From Rhodovulum sp. PH10 (GTDB lineage: Bacteria; Pseudomonadota; Alphaproteobacteria; Rhizobiales; Xanthobacteraceae), in the NCBI RefSeq assembly GCF_000293785.1, contig NZ_AKZI01000030.1, positions 40,624 through 104,623 on the forward strand: 64,000 nucleotides of DNA, given 5' to 3'. Positions within the stretch are counted from its first letter, which is position 1; every line of letters starts with the position of its first letter. The position numbers and the translations under genes are program-made. Of the stretch, positions 27,308 to 38,472 are shown piece by piece. The notes under the pieces were generated by a model that was not told the origin of the DNA, ran no database searches, and saw nothing but the letters and a program-made list of their open reading frames with translations.

Positions 27308-27320
27308 CGGGCTCGCCCGT

Positions 27321-27364
27321 CGGGACACCCACGGGGACACCCACGGGGACACCCACGGGGACAC
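27321..27364. repeat. 12-bp tandem repeat between tolQ and tolR
   Basis: CGGGGACACCCA is repeated head to tail about 3.7 times (first unit one base short) in the 191-bp tolQ-tolR gap, which is unusually long for this operon. No hairpin or gene is evident in the rest of the gap. Confidence 0.93.
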
Positions 27365-27498
27365 GGCGGGCGACCAGAAGACGAGCCGGAAAACGGCTCG
27401 GGACGAGACACGATCGGTTCGCACGTCCCGCGGGGAACGGGGCGTGAGGGTTCGCAAGAGGCGGACCACCGAAAGGACAGCACGGGGACAGCCGGCGC

Positions 27499-27945
27499 AT
27501 GGGAATGATGGCAGGCGGCGCCTCCGGCAAGCGCCGAGGCCGAGGCCGCAAACGCATCATGAGCGACATCAACGTCACGCCCATGGTGGACGTGATGCTC
27601 GTTCTGCTGATCATCTTCATGGTGTCGGCGCCGCTCCTCACGGTCGGCGTGCCGATCGACCTGCCGCAGAGCCAGGCCAAGAGCCTCGACCAGGACAAGG
27701 AGCCGCTCACCGTCTCGGTCGACACCGAGGGCAAGGTGTTCCTCCAGAACAGCGAGATCCCGATCGAGGAGCTGGTCGCCAAGCTGACCGCGGTCACCTC
27801 CGCGCGCGGCGGCATGGAGGAGCGCATCTATGTGCGCGGCGACCGCAAGGTCGACTACGGCACGGTGATGAAGGTGATGGGCCGGCTGTCGGCCGCCGGC
27901 TTCCGCCGGGTCGCGCTGGTGACCGAGGTGGAGCAGGGCTCATGA
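27499..27945 (+). CDS. tolR: Tol-Pal system protein TolR
   Basis: 148 aa. One transmembrane helix (about residues 28-47) with the ExbD/TolR signature 'SDINVTPMVDVMLVLLIIFM'; the Asp in 'PMVDVML' is the protonatable residue of the channel. The periplasmic domain follows. It ends in an ATGA overlap with tolA, implying translational coupling. The N-terminus starts with a basic Gly/Arg/Lys stretch; a start at the next ATG (27505) is also possible. Confidence 0.96.
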   Translation: MGMMAGGASGKRRGRGRKRIMSDINVTPMVDVMLVLLIIFMVSAPLLTVGVPIDLPQSQAKSLDQDKEPLTVSVDTEGKVFLQNSEIPIEELVAKLTAVTSARGGMEERIYVRGDRKVDYGTVMKVMGRLSAAGFRRVALVTEVEQGS

Positions 27946-29021
27946 GGCGGACGCGGGTCGCCTGGACCGTCTCGGTGATCGGTCACGCGATGCTGCTCCT
28001 GTGGGGCATGATCACGTTCGTGATCAAGCCGCTGGAGGCGACCCCGATGGAGTCGCTGGCGGTCGACGTGGTGTCGGACGCCGAGTTCTCGCAGATCACC
28101 GCCGGCGTGCGCTCCGCCAAGAAGACCGAGGCGCCCAAGCCCCTCGTCGAGAAGCTCGGCGACACCAAGCCGGTCGAGGAGCTGACGAAAACCGTCGAGA
28201 AGAAGCCCGAGATCAAGACCGCCTCGGCCGAGCCGATGCCGCCGCCGCCCGAGCCGCGCAAGCCCGACCCCAAGCCCGAGAAGTCCAAGTCCGAGCCGCA
28301 GAAGCCGAAGGCCGAGGAAAAGAAGCCCGACGAGAAGAAGGTCGAGGAGAAGAAGCCGGAGCCCGCCAAGGCCGAGACCAAGCCCGAGCCCAAGGCGGAT
28401 CCGAAGCCCGACCCGATCGCCGAGGCCTTGAAGAAGGCCGAGGAGCAGAAGAAGCAGGCCGAAGAACAGAAGAAGAAGGACGAGCAGAAGAAGGCCGAGG
28501 AGAAGCGCAAGGAAGAGCAGCGCAAGAAGGCCGAGGAGAAGAAGCGCAAGGAGGAGGAGCGCCGCAAGGAGATCGCCGAGCGCGAGCGCCAGCAAACCTT
28601 CGACCCGAGCCGCATCGCCGCGCTGCTCGACAAGCGCGACGCCCAGCGCCAGGCCGCCACCGGCGACACCCTGAACCAGACCGCCTCGCTCGGCCTGCCG
28701 ACCGGCCGCGCCGCCATGCTGACCCAGAGCGAGATCGACGCGCTCCGGGCGCAGATCCAGGCCTGCTGGAACCCGCCGGCCGGCGCGATGGAAGGCAGCG
28801 AGCTGATCGTCAAGGTGCGCCTGATGCTGCGCCAGGACGGCTCGCTCGAGGCCGACCCGGTGTTGCTCAACCGCGGCTCGCATCCCTACTTCCAGGTCGC
28901 CGCCGAGAGCGCGCTGCGCGCGATCCGGCGCTGCCAGCCCTACCGGCTGCCGATCGCCAAGTACCAGATCTGGAAGGACGTCGAGGTCACCTTCGACCCG
29001 CGCGACATGTATCGGGGTTGA
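27942..29021 (+). CDS. tolA: Tol-Pal system protein TolA
   Basis: 359 aa. N-terminal helix (about 8-27), then a long Lys/Glu/Pro-rich and later Lys/Glu/Gln/Ala-rich region (about 60-220) predicted to be an extended helix or coil spanning the periplasm. A TonB-like C-terminal domain (about 255-355) follows: '[19 protein letters not shown]', '[17 protein letters not shown]', '[14 protein letters not shown]'. It links the TolQR motor to TolB/Pal. Start ATG at 27942 overlaps the tolR stop. Confidence 0.95.
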   Translation: MRRTRVAWTVSVIGHAMLLLWGMITFVIKPLEATPMESLAVDVVSDAEFSQITAGVRSAKKTEAPKPLVEKLGDTKPVEELTKTVEKKPEIKTASAEPMPPPPEPRKPDPKPEKSKSEPQKPKAEEKKPDEKKVEEKKPEPAKAETKPEPKADPKPDPIAEALKKAEEQKKQAEEQKKKDEQKKAEEKRKEEQRKKAEEKKRKEEERRKEIAERERQQTFDPSRIAALLDKRDAQRQAATGDTLNQTASLGLPTGRAAMLTQSEIDALRAQIQACWNPPAGAMEGSELIVKVRLMLRQDGSLEADPVLLNRGSHPYFQVAAESALRAIRRCQPYRLPIAKYQIWKDVEVTFDPRDMYRG

Positions 29022-29223
29022 CAGGCCGCGGCGTTCCTTCGATGGCAAGGCGATCGCACGCCGGCATCCTCGCGCCCGGCCCTCGGGCGACGGACCGTGC
29101 CGGCTTCGCCGCCCGCCCCGACCGGGTCGGCGCGGCGAGGCGTGCGCCGCCGGGCTCTTCTTCGCGCGTGGTTCATCGGGCCGAGTCTCATCGGCACAGT
29201 GTCATCAGAAGGATTCGTTCGCC

Positions 29224-30558
29224 ATGAACGAGCGTTTCACCCGCCGGCGCCTGCTCGCGACCGGCGCCGCCGCGGCAGGTGCCGCCGTGCTCGCCGGCTG
29301 GCCGCTCGACCGCGCCCAGGCGGTGCTGCAGATCGACGTCACCCAGGGCAACGTCCAGCCGGTGCCGATCGCCATCCCCGACTTCGTCGGCGGCGGGCCG
29401 GGCGACGCCGAGGGCGCCCGCACCATCAGCCAGATCATCACCGCGAACTTGCGCCGCTCCGGCCTGTTCGCGCCGATCGACCAGGCGGCCTTCATCGAGC
29501 GCATCACATCGATCGACGTGCAGCCGAAATTCCCGGACTGGCGCGCCATCAACGCCCAGGCGCTGGTCACCGGCCGCCTCACCCGCCAGTCGGACGGCCG
29601 CCTCAAGGCCGAGTTCCGCCTGTGGGACGTGTTCGGCGGCACCCAGCTCACCGGCCAGCAATATTTCACCTCGCCCGACAATCTGCGGCGGATCGCCCAC
29701 ATCATCTCGGACGCGATCTACGAGCGGCTGACCGGCGAGAAGGGCTATTTCGACACCCGCATCGTGTTCGTCGACGAGTCCGGCCCCAAGGAGCGCCGCG
29801 TCAAGCGGCTCGCGCTGATGGACCAGGACGGCGCCAATGTGCGCTACCTCACCCGCGGCGACGACCTCGTGCTGACACCGCGCTTCTCGCCGACCACCCA
29901 GGAGATCACCTACATGTCGTTCGGCCAGAGCGAGCCGAGCGTCTATCTCCTCAATGTCGAGACCGGCCAGCGCGAGATCGTCGGCAATTTCCCGGGCATG
30001 ACCTTCTCGCCGCGCTTCTCGCCGGACGGCCAGCGGGTGATCATGAGCCTGCAGCAGGGCGCCAACTCGAACCTGTTCGTGATGGATCTGCGCTCCAAGG
30101 CGACCACCCGCCTGACCGACACGCCGGCGATCGACACCGCGCCGTGCTTCTCGCCGGACGGCAGCCGGATCTGCTTCGAGTCCGACCGCGGCGGCAGCCA
30201 GCAGGTCTACGTGATGGGCGCCGGCGGCGGCAACGCCCGGCGCATCAGCTTCGGCCAGGGCTCCTACTCGACCCCGGTGTGGTCGCCGCGCGGCGACTTC
30301 ATCGCCTTCACCAAGCAGGAACAGGGCAAGTTCGGCATCGGCATCATCAAGCCGGACGGCTCGGGCGAGCGGCTGCTGACCGAGGGCTATCACAACGAGG
30401 GGCCGACCTTTGCCCCGAACGGCCGCGTGCTGATGTTCTTCCGCGACCTCGGCGCCGGCCCGGCGCTCTACACGATCGACGTCACCGGCCGCAACGAGCA
30501 GCGGGTGCCGACGCCGGGCTTCGCCTCCGACCCGGCCTGGTCGCCGCTTCTGTCGTAG
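29224..30558 (+). CDS. tolB: Tol-Pal system beta-propeller protein TolB
   Basis: 444 aa. An N-terminal domain (about 33-165: '[20 protein letters not shown]') is followed by a six-bladed WD40-like propeller with repeats such as '[16 protein letters not shown]', '[15 protein letters not shown]' and '[15 protein letters not shown]'. It is periplasmic and binds Pal and TolA. The signal peptide has a twin-arginine look (TRRRLLATG plus a weakly hydrophobic Ala/Gly core) rather than a classic Sec signal, which would mean export in folded form. It lies 202 bp after tolA. A 366-bp gap separates it from pal. Confidence 0.95.
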   Translation: MNERFTRRRLLATGAAAAGAAVLAGWPLDRAQAVLQIDVTQGNVQPVPIAIPDFVGGGPGDAEGARTISQIITANLRRSGLFAPIDQAAFIERITSIDVQPKFPDWRAINAQALVTGRLTRQSDGRLKAEFRLWDVFGGTQLTGQQYFTSPDNLRRIAHIISDAIYERLTGEKGYFDTRIVFVDESGPKERRVKRLALMDQDGANVRYLTRGDDLVLTPRFSPTTQEITYMSFGQSEPSVYLLNVETGQREIVGNFPGMTFSPRFSPDGQRVIMSLQQGANSNLFVMDLRSKATTRLTDTPAIDTAPCFSPDGSRICFESDRGGSQQVYVMGAGGGNARRISFGQGSYSTPVWSPRGDFIAFTKQEQGKFGIGIIKPDGSGERLLTEGYHNEGPTFAPNGRVLMFFRDLGAGPALYTIDVTGRNEQRVPTPGFASDPAWSPLLS

Positions 30559-30572
30559 GCGAAGACTCGCCC

Positions 30573-30602
30573 GTAGGGTGCGCAGCGCGAAGCGTGCGCA
30601 CC
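30573..30602. repeat. Small palindromic repeat (GTAGGGTGCGC...GCGCACC type)
   Basis: GTAGGGTGCGCAGCGCGA then AGCGTGCGCACC forms a hairpin with GGTGCGCA/TGCGCACC arms. It resembles a short inverted repeat (GTAGGGTGxGC...GCxCACC) scattered between genes in many bacteria. It lies 15 bp after the tolB stop and may act as a 3' mRNA stabiliser or weak terminator. Only one copy was seen in this window. Confidence 0.6.
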
Positions 30603-30925
30603 TCTCTCCCACGCGCGCCCTCGCCCCCCTCTCGCTTTCCCTCACATACGTCTCGTCCGGCGCGCAAAAGAGTGTTGCAGCGGCGCCATGCCGAAGCGCG
30701 ATCGTGTCCCGCGCGGGCGGCGGCGCGCCGCCGCGCCTCGGTGCCGCCGCGTTCACGCCGCATTAACCATTCCAAACGGTTTCGGCCGATTCCTCGGATT
30801 CGAGGATGTGCGGCAAGGCCTCGTCAAGGTTGACGGAACCTTCGCTTAACCAAGCCGGGGCTAGATCGGGAAGCCAGCAGCCGGGGGGGCACATCCGGCG
30901 CCGCGCACACGACAGGAGTTACGGC
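30603..30925. promoter_or_regulatory. pal upstream region with a CtrA-like half-site
   Basis: No gene seen. TTAACCAT (30763-30770) matches the CtrA half-site TTAACCAT, and GCTTAACC follows near 30844-30851. The region presumably holds a pal promoter independent of tolQRAB. A proper CtrA site should be TTAA-N7-TTAA, which is not met, so this is tentative. Confidence 0.35.
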
Positions 30926-31432
30926 ATGCCGAATGTCACGCGTCTTCGAACCGGTGTCAGGATCGCCGCCGCCCTCGCGGGCGTTCTGCTGATCGCGGCC
31001 TGCGCCAACAAGCCGAACGACCCTTACGGCGCCGGCGCCGGCATGGGCGGCGCCGGAGCCGCCGTGCCCGGCAGCCAGCAGGATTTCGTCGTCAATGTCG
31101 GCGACCGCGTCTTCTTCGAGAGCGATTCCTCCGACATCTCGCCGCAAGGCCAGGAGACGCTCGACAAGCAGGCCCAGTGGCTGCAGCACTACAACCGCTA
31201 CGCCTTCACCATCGAAGGCCACGCCGACGAGCGCGGCACCCGCGAGTACAACATCGCGCTCGGCGCCCGGCGCGCCCAGGCGGTGCGCGACTATCTGGTC
31301 TCGCGCGGCATCCCCGCCTCGCGCATGCGCACCATCTCCTACGGCAAGGAGCGCCCGGTCGCGGTGTGCAACAACATCTCCTGCTGGTCGCAGAACCGCC
31401 GCGCGGTGACGGTGCTCAACGCGAGCTCGTGA
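30926..31432 (+). CDS. pal: Peptidoglycan-associated lipoprotein Pal
   Basis: 168 aa. Lipoprotein signal peptide with lipobox 'LIAAC', so Cys26 or nearby is acylated. A Gly/Ala linker precedes an OmpA-like peptidoglycan-binding domain: 'DRVFFESDSSDISPQGQETL', 'TIEGHADERGTREYNIALG' (Asp/Arg binding diaminopimelate) and 'SYGKERPV'. It anchors the outer membrane to peptidoglycan and binds TolB. ATG at 30926 follows ACAGGAG. Confidence 0.97.
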   Translation: MPNVTRLRTGVRIAAALAGVLLIAACANKPNDPYGAGAGMGGAGAAVPGSQQDFVVNVGDRVFFESDSSDISPQGQETLDKQAQWLQHYNRYAFTIEGHADERGTREYNIALGARRAQAVRDYLVSRGIPASRMRTISYGKERPVAVCNNISCWSQNRRAVTVLNASS

Positions 31433-31569
31433 CGGGGAGGGACTCGTCCCTCTCTCCATCGGCATGGCGAACCGGACGGCGCCGAGGGGCGCCGGCCGGG
31501 TTCGGCCACACTTTCGACGCAGCCGGTTCTATGGTGGGACGGCCTTTCCTGACACTCGGGTGAACCGCG

Positions 31570-32670
31570 ATGGCCCGCGTCGACAAAACCTCCTTCGCCA
31601 CGTTTCGCGCGAGACGGCGCGGCTCGGTCGCCGGCTCGGTCGCCGGCTCGGTCTCTTGGACCGCGTTGCTGGTCGGCGCGCTCGCGCTCGGCTCGGTCGC
31701 GCTCGCGACCTCGCCGGTGCGGGCGCAGATGAGCGAGTCGGACTTGATCGTCCGGCTGAACCAGCTCGAGAGCCAGATGCGCCGGCTGACCGGCGACATC
31801 GAGCAGCTGCAGTATCGCAATCAGCAGCTCGAGCAGCAGCTCAAGCGGATGGGCGAGGACTACGAGTTCCGCTTCCAGGAGCTCGGCAAGGGCGGCGGTG
31901 GCGCCGCGCCCGGCCGCCGCAGCGAGGCCTCGCCACCGCCGTCCGGCGCGACCCCGCCGACCATGGCCCAGTCCGCCGAGCCTTCCCCCGCCGCCCCCTC
32001 GGGGCGGCGCTCCGATGCCTTCGATCCGTCGCGACGCCCCGATGCGCCCGGCACGCCGCGCGTGCTCGGCTCGATCCAGGGCGAATCGACGCCGGCCCCC
32101 GGCCAGCAGCAGCCGGGCGCGCCGCTCGACCTCTCCGCCATGGCCGCCGCCGCGGCCGCCGAATCCTCGCCCGGCTCGTCCTATGGCGGCTCGTCCTACG
32201 GCACGGCCTCGGCCGGCGGCCTGCCGCCGCCCCCGCCGAGCAACCCGTCCGGCACCGGCGCCCGTTACGCCACCCTGCCGCCGTCCGCCTCGCCGCGCGA
32301 CGAGTACGACCTCGGCTACGGCTACGTGCTGCGCAAGGACTACGCGCTCGCCGAACAGACGCTGCGCGAGTTCCTGCGCAAGCACCCGAACGACGCGCTC
32401 GCCGACAACGCGCAGTTCTGGCTCGGCGAGAGCCTCTATCAGCGCCGCTCCTATCGCGACGCCGCCGACGCCTTCCTGGCGGTCAGCCAGAAGCACCCGA
32501 ACAGCGAGAAGGCGCCCGACGCGCTGCTGCGGCTCGGCCAGTCGCTGGCGGCGATGCAGCAGAAGGACCTCGCCTGCTCGAGTTTTGCCGAGGTCGAGCG
32601 CAAGTATCCGAAGGCGTCGGCCAACGTGAAGCGGGCGGTCGACCGCGAACAGAAGCGTGTCGGCTGCTGA
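31570..32670 (+). CDS. cpoB: Tol-Pal system protein CpoB (YbgF)
   Basis: 366 aa. A long signal region is followed by a mature N-terminal trimerising coiled coil ('LIVRLNQLESQMRRLTGDIE', 'YRNQQLEQQLKRM'). A Pro/Ser/Ala-rich linker (about 105-240) and three TPR units at the C-terminus follow ('YDLGYGYVLRKDYALAEQTL', 'DNAQFWLGESLYQRRSYRDA', 'DALLRLGQSLAAM'). It coordinates Tol activity with peptidoglycan synthesis at division. A 12-bp tandem repeat in the signal region encodes GSVA units. It overlaps tilS by 14 bp. Confidence 0.94.
   Translation: MARVDKTSFATFRARRRGSVAGSVAGSVSWTALLVGALALGSVALATSPVRAQMSESDLIVRLNQLESQMRRLTGDIEQLQYRNQQLEQQLKRMGEDYEFRFQELGKGGGGAAPGRRSEASPPPSGATPPTMAQSAEPSPAAPSGRRSDAFDPSRRPDAPGTPRVLGSIQGESTPAPGQQQPGAPLDLSAMAAAAAAESSPGSSYGGSSYGTASAGGLPPPPPSNPSGTGARYATLPPSASPRDEYDLGYGYVLRKDYALAEQTLREFLRKHPNDALADNAQFWLGESLYQRRSYRDAADAFLAVSQKHPNSEKAPDALLRLGQSLAAMQQKDLACSSFAEVERKYPKASANVKRAVDREQKRVGC
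31621..31653. repeat. 12-bp tandem repeat in cpoB signal region
   Basis: GGCTCGGTCGCC occurs twice followed by a partial third (GGCTCGGTC), encoding GSVA-GSVA-GSVS in the export signal of CpoB. The frame is kept. Confidence 0.93.
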
Positions 32671-33757
32671 CCAGGTCGCGGAGCACGCCGCCCGGCCGCT
32701 CGACGGGGCCGAGGCGGCCGCCCTGTTCGCCGACCTCGCAAAACTCCCCGCGCTGGTGATCGCCGTCTCCGGCGGCCCGGATTCCACGGCACTCCTGGTT
32801 CTCGCGGCGCGCTGGCGGAAAACCCTTCAGGCCGGTGCCGGGCCGCGGCTCCTCGCCGTCACCGTCGATCACGGGCTGCGGCCGCAGGCGGCGCTGGAGG
32901 CGCAGGCGGTGGCGGCGCTCGCCCAATCGCTCGGGGTGCCGCATCTCACCACCCGCTGGGTCGGCGAGAAGCCCGCGACCGGGATCCAGGAGGCGGCGCG
33001 GATCGCCCGCTACCGCCTGCTCGCCGAGGCGGCCCGCGAAACCGGCGCGCGCCACGTGCTCACCGCCCACACCCGCGACGACCAGGCCGAGACGGTGCTC
33101 TTTCGGCTCGCCCGCGGCAGCGGCGTCACCGGGCTGTCGGGCATGGCGCGGGTGGCGCCCCTGCCGGTCGCCGCGCACACCGGCCGGCACGGCGCGCCGG
33201 CCGCCGACCCGGTGGTGCTGGTCCGGCCGTTCCTCGACGTGGCGAAGGCGCGCCTGATCGCCACCTTGCGGGCGGAACACATCGCTTTCGCCGAGGACGC
33301 CTCGAACCGCGATCCCCGCTACACCCGCGCCCGCCTGCGAGCGCTGCTGCCGAACCTCGCGACGGAGGGGCTCGGCCCGTCCCGGCTGGTGCGGCTCGCC
33401 GAGCGGATGCGGCGCGCCGAGGCGGCGCTCGAGGCGGCGACCGGCCGGCTCGCCCGCGATCTCGGCGTGCCGGAGGCGATCGACGGCGCCCCGGTCGGCC
33501 TCGACGCCGCGGTGTGGAGCCGGGCACCGGCCGAGCTCCGCCTGCGCCTGCTCGGCCGGCTGATCGCCGCCGCCGGCCGCGAGGGCGAGGTCGAGCTCGC
33601 CAAGCTCGAGGCGTGCGCCGAGGCGCTCACCGCCGCGGCCTCCGCCGCCGACCCCGCCGCGGCGCGGCTGCGTCGCACGCTGGCGGGAGCGATGGTGACG
33701 CTCGCCGGCGGCCGCCTGACGGTGGAGCCGGCGCCGCCGCGACGTGCGTCGTCGTGA
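32657..33757 (+). CDS. tilS: tRNA(Ile)-lysidine synthetase
   Basis: 366 aa. It modifies C34 of tRNA-Ile(CAU) to lysidine so that AUA is read as Ile; essential in most bacteria. The PP-loop motif 'SGGPDST' is at residues 38-44, followed by 'VDHGLRP', 'HTRDDQAET' and 'DASNRDPRYTRARLR'. The C-terminal part is short compared with E. coli TilS (~430 aa), as is usual in alphaproteobacteria. The GTG start at 32657 lies inside the end of cpoB, indicating coupling. The tilS-ftsH order is conserved in many bacteria. Confidence 0.94.
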   Translation: MSAADQVAEHAARPLDGAEAAALFADLAKLPALVIAVSGGPDSTALLVLAARWRKTLQAGAGPRLLAVTVDHGLRPQAALEAQAVAALAQSLGVPHLTTRWVGEKPATGIQEAARIARYRLLAEAARETGARHVLTAHTRDDQAETVLFRLARGSGVTGLSGMARVAPLPVAAHTGRHGAPAADPVVLVRPFLDVAKARLIATLRAEHIAFAEDASNRDPRYTRARLRALLPNLATEGLGPSRLVRLAERMRRAEAALEAATGRLARDLGVPEAIDGAPVGLDAAVWSRAPAELRLRLLGRLIAAAGREGEVELAKLEACAEALTAAASAADPAAARLRRTLAGAMVTLAGGRLTVEPAPPRRASS

Positions 33758-33867
33758 CCCGGTTCCCGCCGCGGAACGGACCCGGCAGCTGCGACTTACC
33801 GTCTTGTGATCGCGCAGGATTACCATTCACCACGCAGCGGCAAATTGGCTCGTCGGCAGTGCCCGTG

Positions 33868-33897
33868 CTTGTGGCGCAAGGGGGAGACCCCTACATT
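33868..33897 (+). promoter_or_regulatory. Candidate ftsH promoter (housekeeping and/or heat-shock sigma)
   Basis: TTGTGG (33869-33874), a 17-bp spacer and TACATT (33892-33897) fit a sigma-70-type promoter. The same stretch also reads CTTGTG-N14-CCCCTACA, close to the sigma-32 consensus CTTGAA-N13-17-CCCCAT. It lies about 90 bp before ftsH, a known heat-shock gene in other bacteria. Confidence 0.5.
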
Positions 33898-33987
33898 GCC
33901 GATTATGCTCGGCGCTGCGCGTGCGTGTGGCGAGAGCGCGACTCGAACGGCCCGACCCCCAATGGCCACTGGGCCTGAGGACGCCTG

Positions 33988-35913
<1,926 letters not shown>

Positions 35914-35935
35914 GGCCCGCCACACGGTTCGAGAG

Positions 35936-35964
35936 CGCCCGCCCTTCCGGCGGGCGTTTTCTTT
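35936..35964 (+). terminator. Intrinsic terminator after ftsH
   Basis: CGCCCGCC (35936-35943) pairs with GGCGGGCG (35949-35956), loop CTTCC, followed by TTTTCTTT. It lies 22 bp past the ftsH stop. Confidence 0.92.
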
Positions 35965-36029
35965 GGCGTTCGCACCCGTCCAATCGGCTCGGCGATGAAA
36001 CCCGTTTCACCATCGCGCACGGCGCCGGT

Positions 36030-36176
36030 GCTCCCTCTCCCCGCTGCGCGGGGAGAGGGTCGGGGTGGGGGCGCCGCCACGGCGCCGAGAGCCCCGGATT
36101 CGCGGCGGCGCCCCTCACCCGACATCCGCGCCGAGGCGCGATGTCGACCGCTCCCCGCGAGCGGGGAGCGGTGAAG
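36030..36176. repeat. Rhizobial-type intergenic palindromic element
   Basis: CCCTCTCCCCGC-TGC-GCGGGGAGAGGG (36033-36059) opens the element and CCGCTCCCCGC-GA-GCGGGGAGCGG closes it (to about 36172). Between them, GTCGGGGTGGGGGCGCCGCC near 36059 is nearly complementary to GGCGGCGCCCCTCACCCGAC near 36103-36122. It is therefore a nested stem-loop of about 147 bp in the ftsH-azlC gap. Sequences of this look are widespread between genes in Hyphomicrobiales. A related piece lies at 43601. Confidence 0.85.
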
Positions 36177-36200
36177 ACTGCGGCGTGGTGCGACCCGATC

Positions 36201-36944
36201 ATGAATGCTGAACTCCCTCCCGAATCCGGTATGGCCGAGTCGAACCGCCGCCCTCCCTACTCGCGCGCCGGGTTCCGGCTCGGCATGAAGCTCGCGCTGC
36301 CGCTGGTGCCGGGCGGCATCGCCCTCGCGCTCGCCACCGGCGCCTCGGCCGCCCGCATCGGCCTGTCGTTCTTCGAGAACGCGCTGATGTGCGCGACCGT
36401 GTTCGCCTCCGCCGCCCAGCTGGTGGTGATGGAGGTGTGGCCGCAGCACTTCACGCTCGGCGCGATCGCCGGGATGATGCTGATCGTGTTCACCGTGAAC
36501 ACCCGCATGCTGCTGATCTCGGCGAGCCTGCGGCCGTGGCTCGGCGGCCTGCCGGGCTGGATCTATCCGACGCTCCACCTCACCACCGATCCCGGCTGGC
36601 TGGTGTCGATCCGCTACACCGCCCAGGGCGGCCGCGACGCCGGCGTGTTCTTCGGCGCCAGCGTGGTGTTCGCCGTCGCCTGGTACGTCGCGACGCTGGT
36701 CGGCTGGTGGCTCGGCAGCCTGGTCGACCCGAAAACGTTCGGCGTCGATCTGGTGATGCCGATCTTCTTCGCCGCCATGCTGGTGCCGCTATGGCGCGGA
36801 CGGCGGGCGGCGATCCCGTGGGTGGTCGCAGGCGCCGTGGCGCTCGCCACCGAGGCCCTGTTCGGCGGCTTCGCCTTCATCGTCGCCGGGGCGGTCGCCG
36901 GCAGCCTCACCGGGGGATTTTTGGGTGAGCCCGAGCGCGACTGA
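36201..36944 (+). CDS. azlC: AzlC-family amino-acid exporter, large subunit
   Basis: 247 aa with about six or seven hydrophobic helices. AzlC-type features: 'LPLVPGGIALALATGASA', 'FASAAQLVVMEVW' and 'FTVNTRMLLISASLRPWL', with the NxRxxL motif that defines the family. With AzlD it forms a branched-chain (or other) amino-acid efflux pair in the inner membrane. ATG at 36201 was taken; internal ATGs exist. It overlaps the next gene by 20 bp. Confidence 0.87.
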   Translation: MNAELPPESGMAESNRRPPYSRAGFRLGMKLALPLVPGGIALALATGASAARIGLSFFENALMCATVFASAAQLVVMEVWPQHFTLGAIAGMMLIVFTVNTRMLLISASLRPWLGGLPGWIYPTLHLTTDPGWLVSIRYTAQGGRDAGVFFGASVVFAVAWYVATLVGWWLGSLVDPKTFGVDLVMPIFFAAMLVPLWRGRRAAIPWVVAGAVALATEALFGGFAFIVAGAVAGSLTGGFLGEPERD

Positions 36945-37257
36945 CATCTGGGGCGTCGATTTCGGGCCGGTCGTCGCCATCCTGGCGCTCGGCCTGGTGA
37001 GCTACGCGCTGCGCGCCGGCGGCTTCTGGATCATGGGGCGGGTGCCGCTGCGCCCGTTCGTGCAGCGCATGCTGGCCGCCCTGCCGGGCTCGATCATCGC
37101 CGCCACCGTGCTGCCGATCGTGGCGAGCGGCGGGCTGGTCGCCGGCCTGTCGGTCGGCGCCGGGGCGGTGGCGATGCTGGCGCTGCGCAACGATTTCGCC
37201 GCGGTGCTCACCGGCATGGCGGTGGCCGCGGCGGCGCGGGCGGCGGGCCTGGACTAA
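36925..37257 (+). CDS. azlD: AzlD-family small exporter subunit
   Basis: 110 aa with three or four hydrophobic helices. 'YALRAGGFWIMGRVPLRPFV' and 'RMLAALPGSIIAATVLP' are the AzlD signature. The GTG start at 36925 lies inside azlC, so expression is coupled. It is the required partner of AzlC for amino-acid export. Confidence 0.86.
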   Translation: MSPSATDIWGVDFGPVVAILALGLVSYALRAGGFWIMGRVPLRPFVQRMLAALPGSIIAATVLPIVASGGLVAGLSVGAGAVAMLALRNDFAAVLTGMAVAAAARAAGLD

Positions 37258-37309
37258 CGGCGCGGCGGCGCGCATACCGCTTCCGGTTCCCGGTCCGGAG
37301 GAGGCGCCC

Positions 37310-38338
37310 ATGCGGCCGTCGTGTCTCGCCCTCGCAGCCCTCCCCGCGCTCGCCGGCCTCGCCGTGCTCGGCGGCCCGGCCTGCGCCAACGACTCCACCG
37401 CCGAGCTCGCCACCGGCGGCCTGGTGTTCGTGAAGAACGACGCGATCGAGATGCGGGCGGAGGATCTCTTCCTCTCCACCGCCGAGGTCCGGGTCCATTA
37501 CCGCTTCTTCAATCGGGCCGACCACGACGTCACCGTCCATGTCGCCTTCCCGATGCCGGAGGTGCGGATCGACGGCCCCGACCAGATGGTCGCGCTGCCG
37601 ACCGACGATCCCGTGGACCTGCTCGGCTTCGTCACCACCGTGAACGGGGAGCGGGTCGAGGCGGCGGTCGAGCAGCGGGTGATCGCCAAAGGCGGCGACC
37701 GCACCGAGCTTTTGCAAAAGCTCGGCGTGCCGCTGGCGCCGCATCTCGCCTCGACCGGCGCGGCGCTCGACCGGCTGCCGGCGACGGTTCAGAAGGAGCT
37801 GGTCGGGCTCGGCCTCGCCGACATCGACGAGTACGACATCGGCAAGGGGCTCGAGCGCCACCTCGCCCCGCGCTGGGCGCTGAGGACCACCTTCTACTGG
37901 CAGCAGGTGTTTCCGGCGGCCCGCGAGACCGTGATCGAGCACCGCTACCGGCCGAGCGTCGGCGAGAGCGTGCAGACCTCGCTCGGCGCGCCGTCGATCG
38001 CCGGCGAGCCGTGGGTCACGGCCGAGGTGAAGAAGTACTGCGTCGAGCGCGACATCCTGGCGAAGCTCGAGCGGGCGCGCGGCTCGGCCGACGCGTTCGG
38101 CCCGCCCTATCGCGAGAAGCGGATCGACTACGTGCTGTCGACCGGGGCGAACTGGGCCGGGCCGATCGGCGAGTTCCGGCTGGTGGTCGACAAGGGTGCG
38201 CCGGCCGATCTCGTCAGCTTCTGCGGCGAGAACGTCAAAAAGATCTCGCCGACCCGGTTCGAGATGCGCAAGACGAACTTCACTCCGACCGGCGACATCG
38301 GCGTCCTGATCCTGACGAAGTTCGAGCCCGAGCGCTGA
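37310..38338 (+). CDS. DUF4424-family secreted protein
   Basis: 342 aa. Sec signal peptide (1 to about 26, ending 'ACAN'), then a mature domain with 'ELATGGLVFVKNDAIEMRAE', 'VRVHYRFFNRADHDVTVHVA' and 'NFTPTGDIGVLILTKFE', matching DUF4424, a proteobacterial family of unknown function. Predicted periplasmic. Two cysteines near 250 and 300 could form a disulfide. ATG at 37310 follows GGAGGAG. It is monocistronic, ending before the bidirectional terminator at 38410. Confidence 0.83.
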   Translation: MRPSCLALAALPALAGLAVLGGPACANDSTAELATGGLVFVKNDAIEMRAEDLFLSTAEVRVHYRFFNRADHDVTVHVAFPMPEVRIDGPDQMVALPTDDPVDLLGFVTTVNGERVEAAVEQRVIAKGGDRTELLQKLGVPLAPHLASTGAALDRLPATVQKELVGLGLADIDEYDIGKGLERHLAPRWALRTTFYWQQVFPAARETVIEHRYRPSVGESVQTSLGAPSIAGEPWVTAEVKKYCVERDILAKLERARGSADAFGPPYREKRIDYVLSTGANWAGPIGEFRLVVDKGAPADLVSFCGENVKKISPTRFEMRKTNFTPTGDIGVLILTKFEPER

Positions 38339-38409
38339 CCGCCCGCTTTTCTTTTCGCGGGCACGCGCCTTTTTCTGAAGGTGCATGCGGTCCGACGGGC
38401 GCAGGTGAC

Positions 38410-38446
38410 AAAAAACCGCCGCCTCGGGGGAGGCGGCGGCGTTTTT
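38410..38446. terminator. Bidirectional terminator between DUF4424 and DUF2852 genes
   Basis: CCGCCGCCTC (38416-38425) pairs perfectly with GAGGCGGCGG (38430-38439), loop GGGG. Six A precede it and five T follow, so it can terminate the convergent genes on both strands. Confidence 0.93.
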
Positions 38447-38472
38447 CGTTCGCGGCAGAGGGACGGTCCGGC

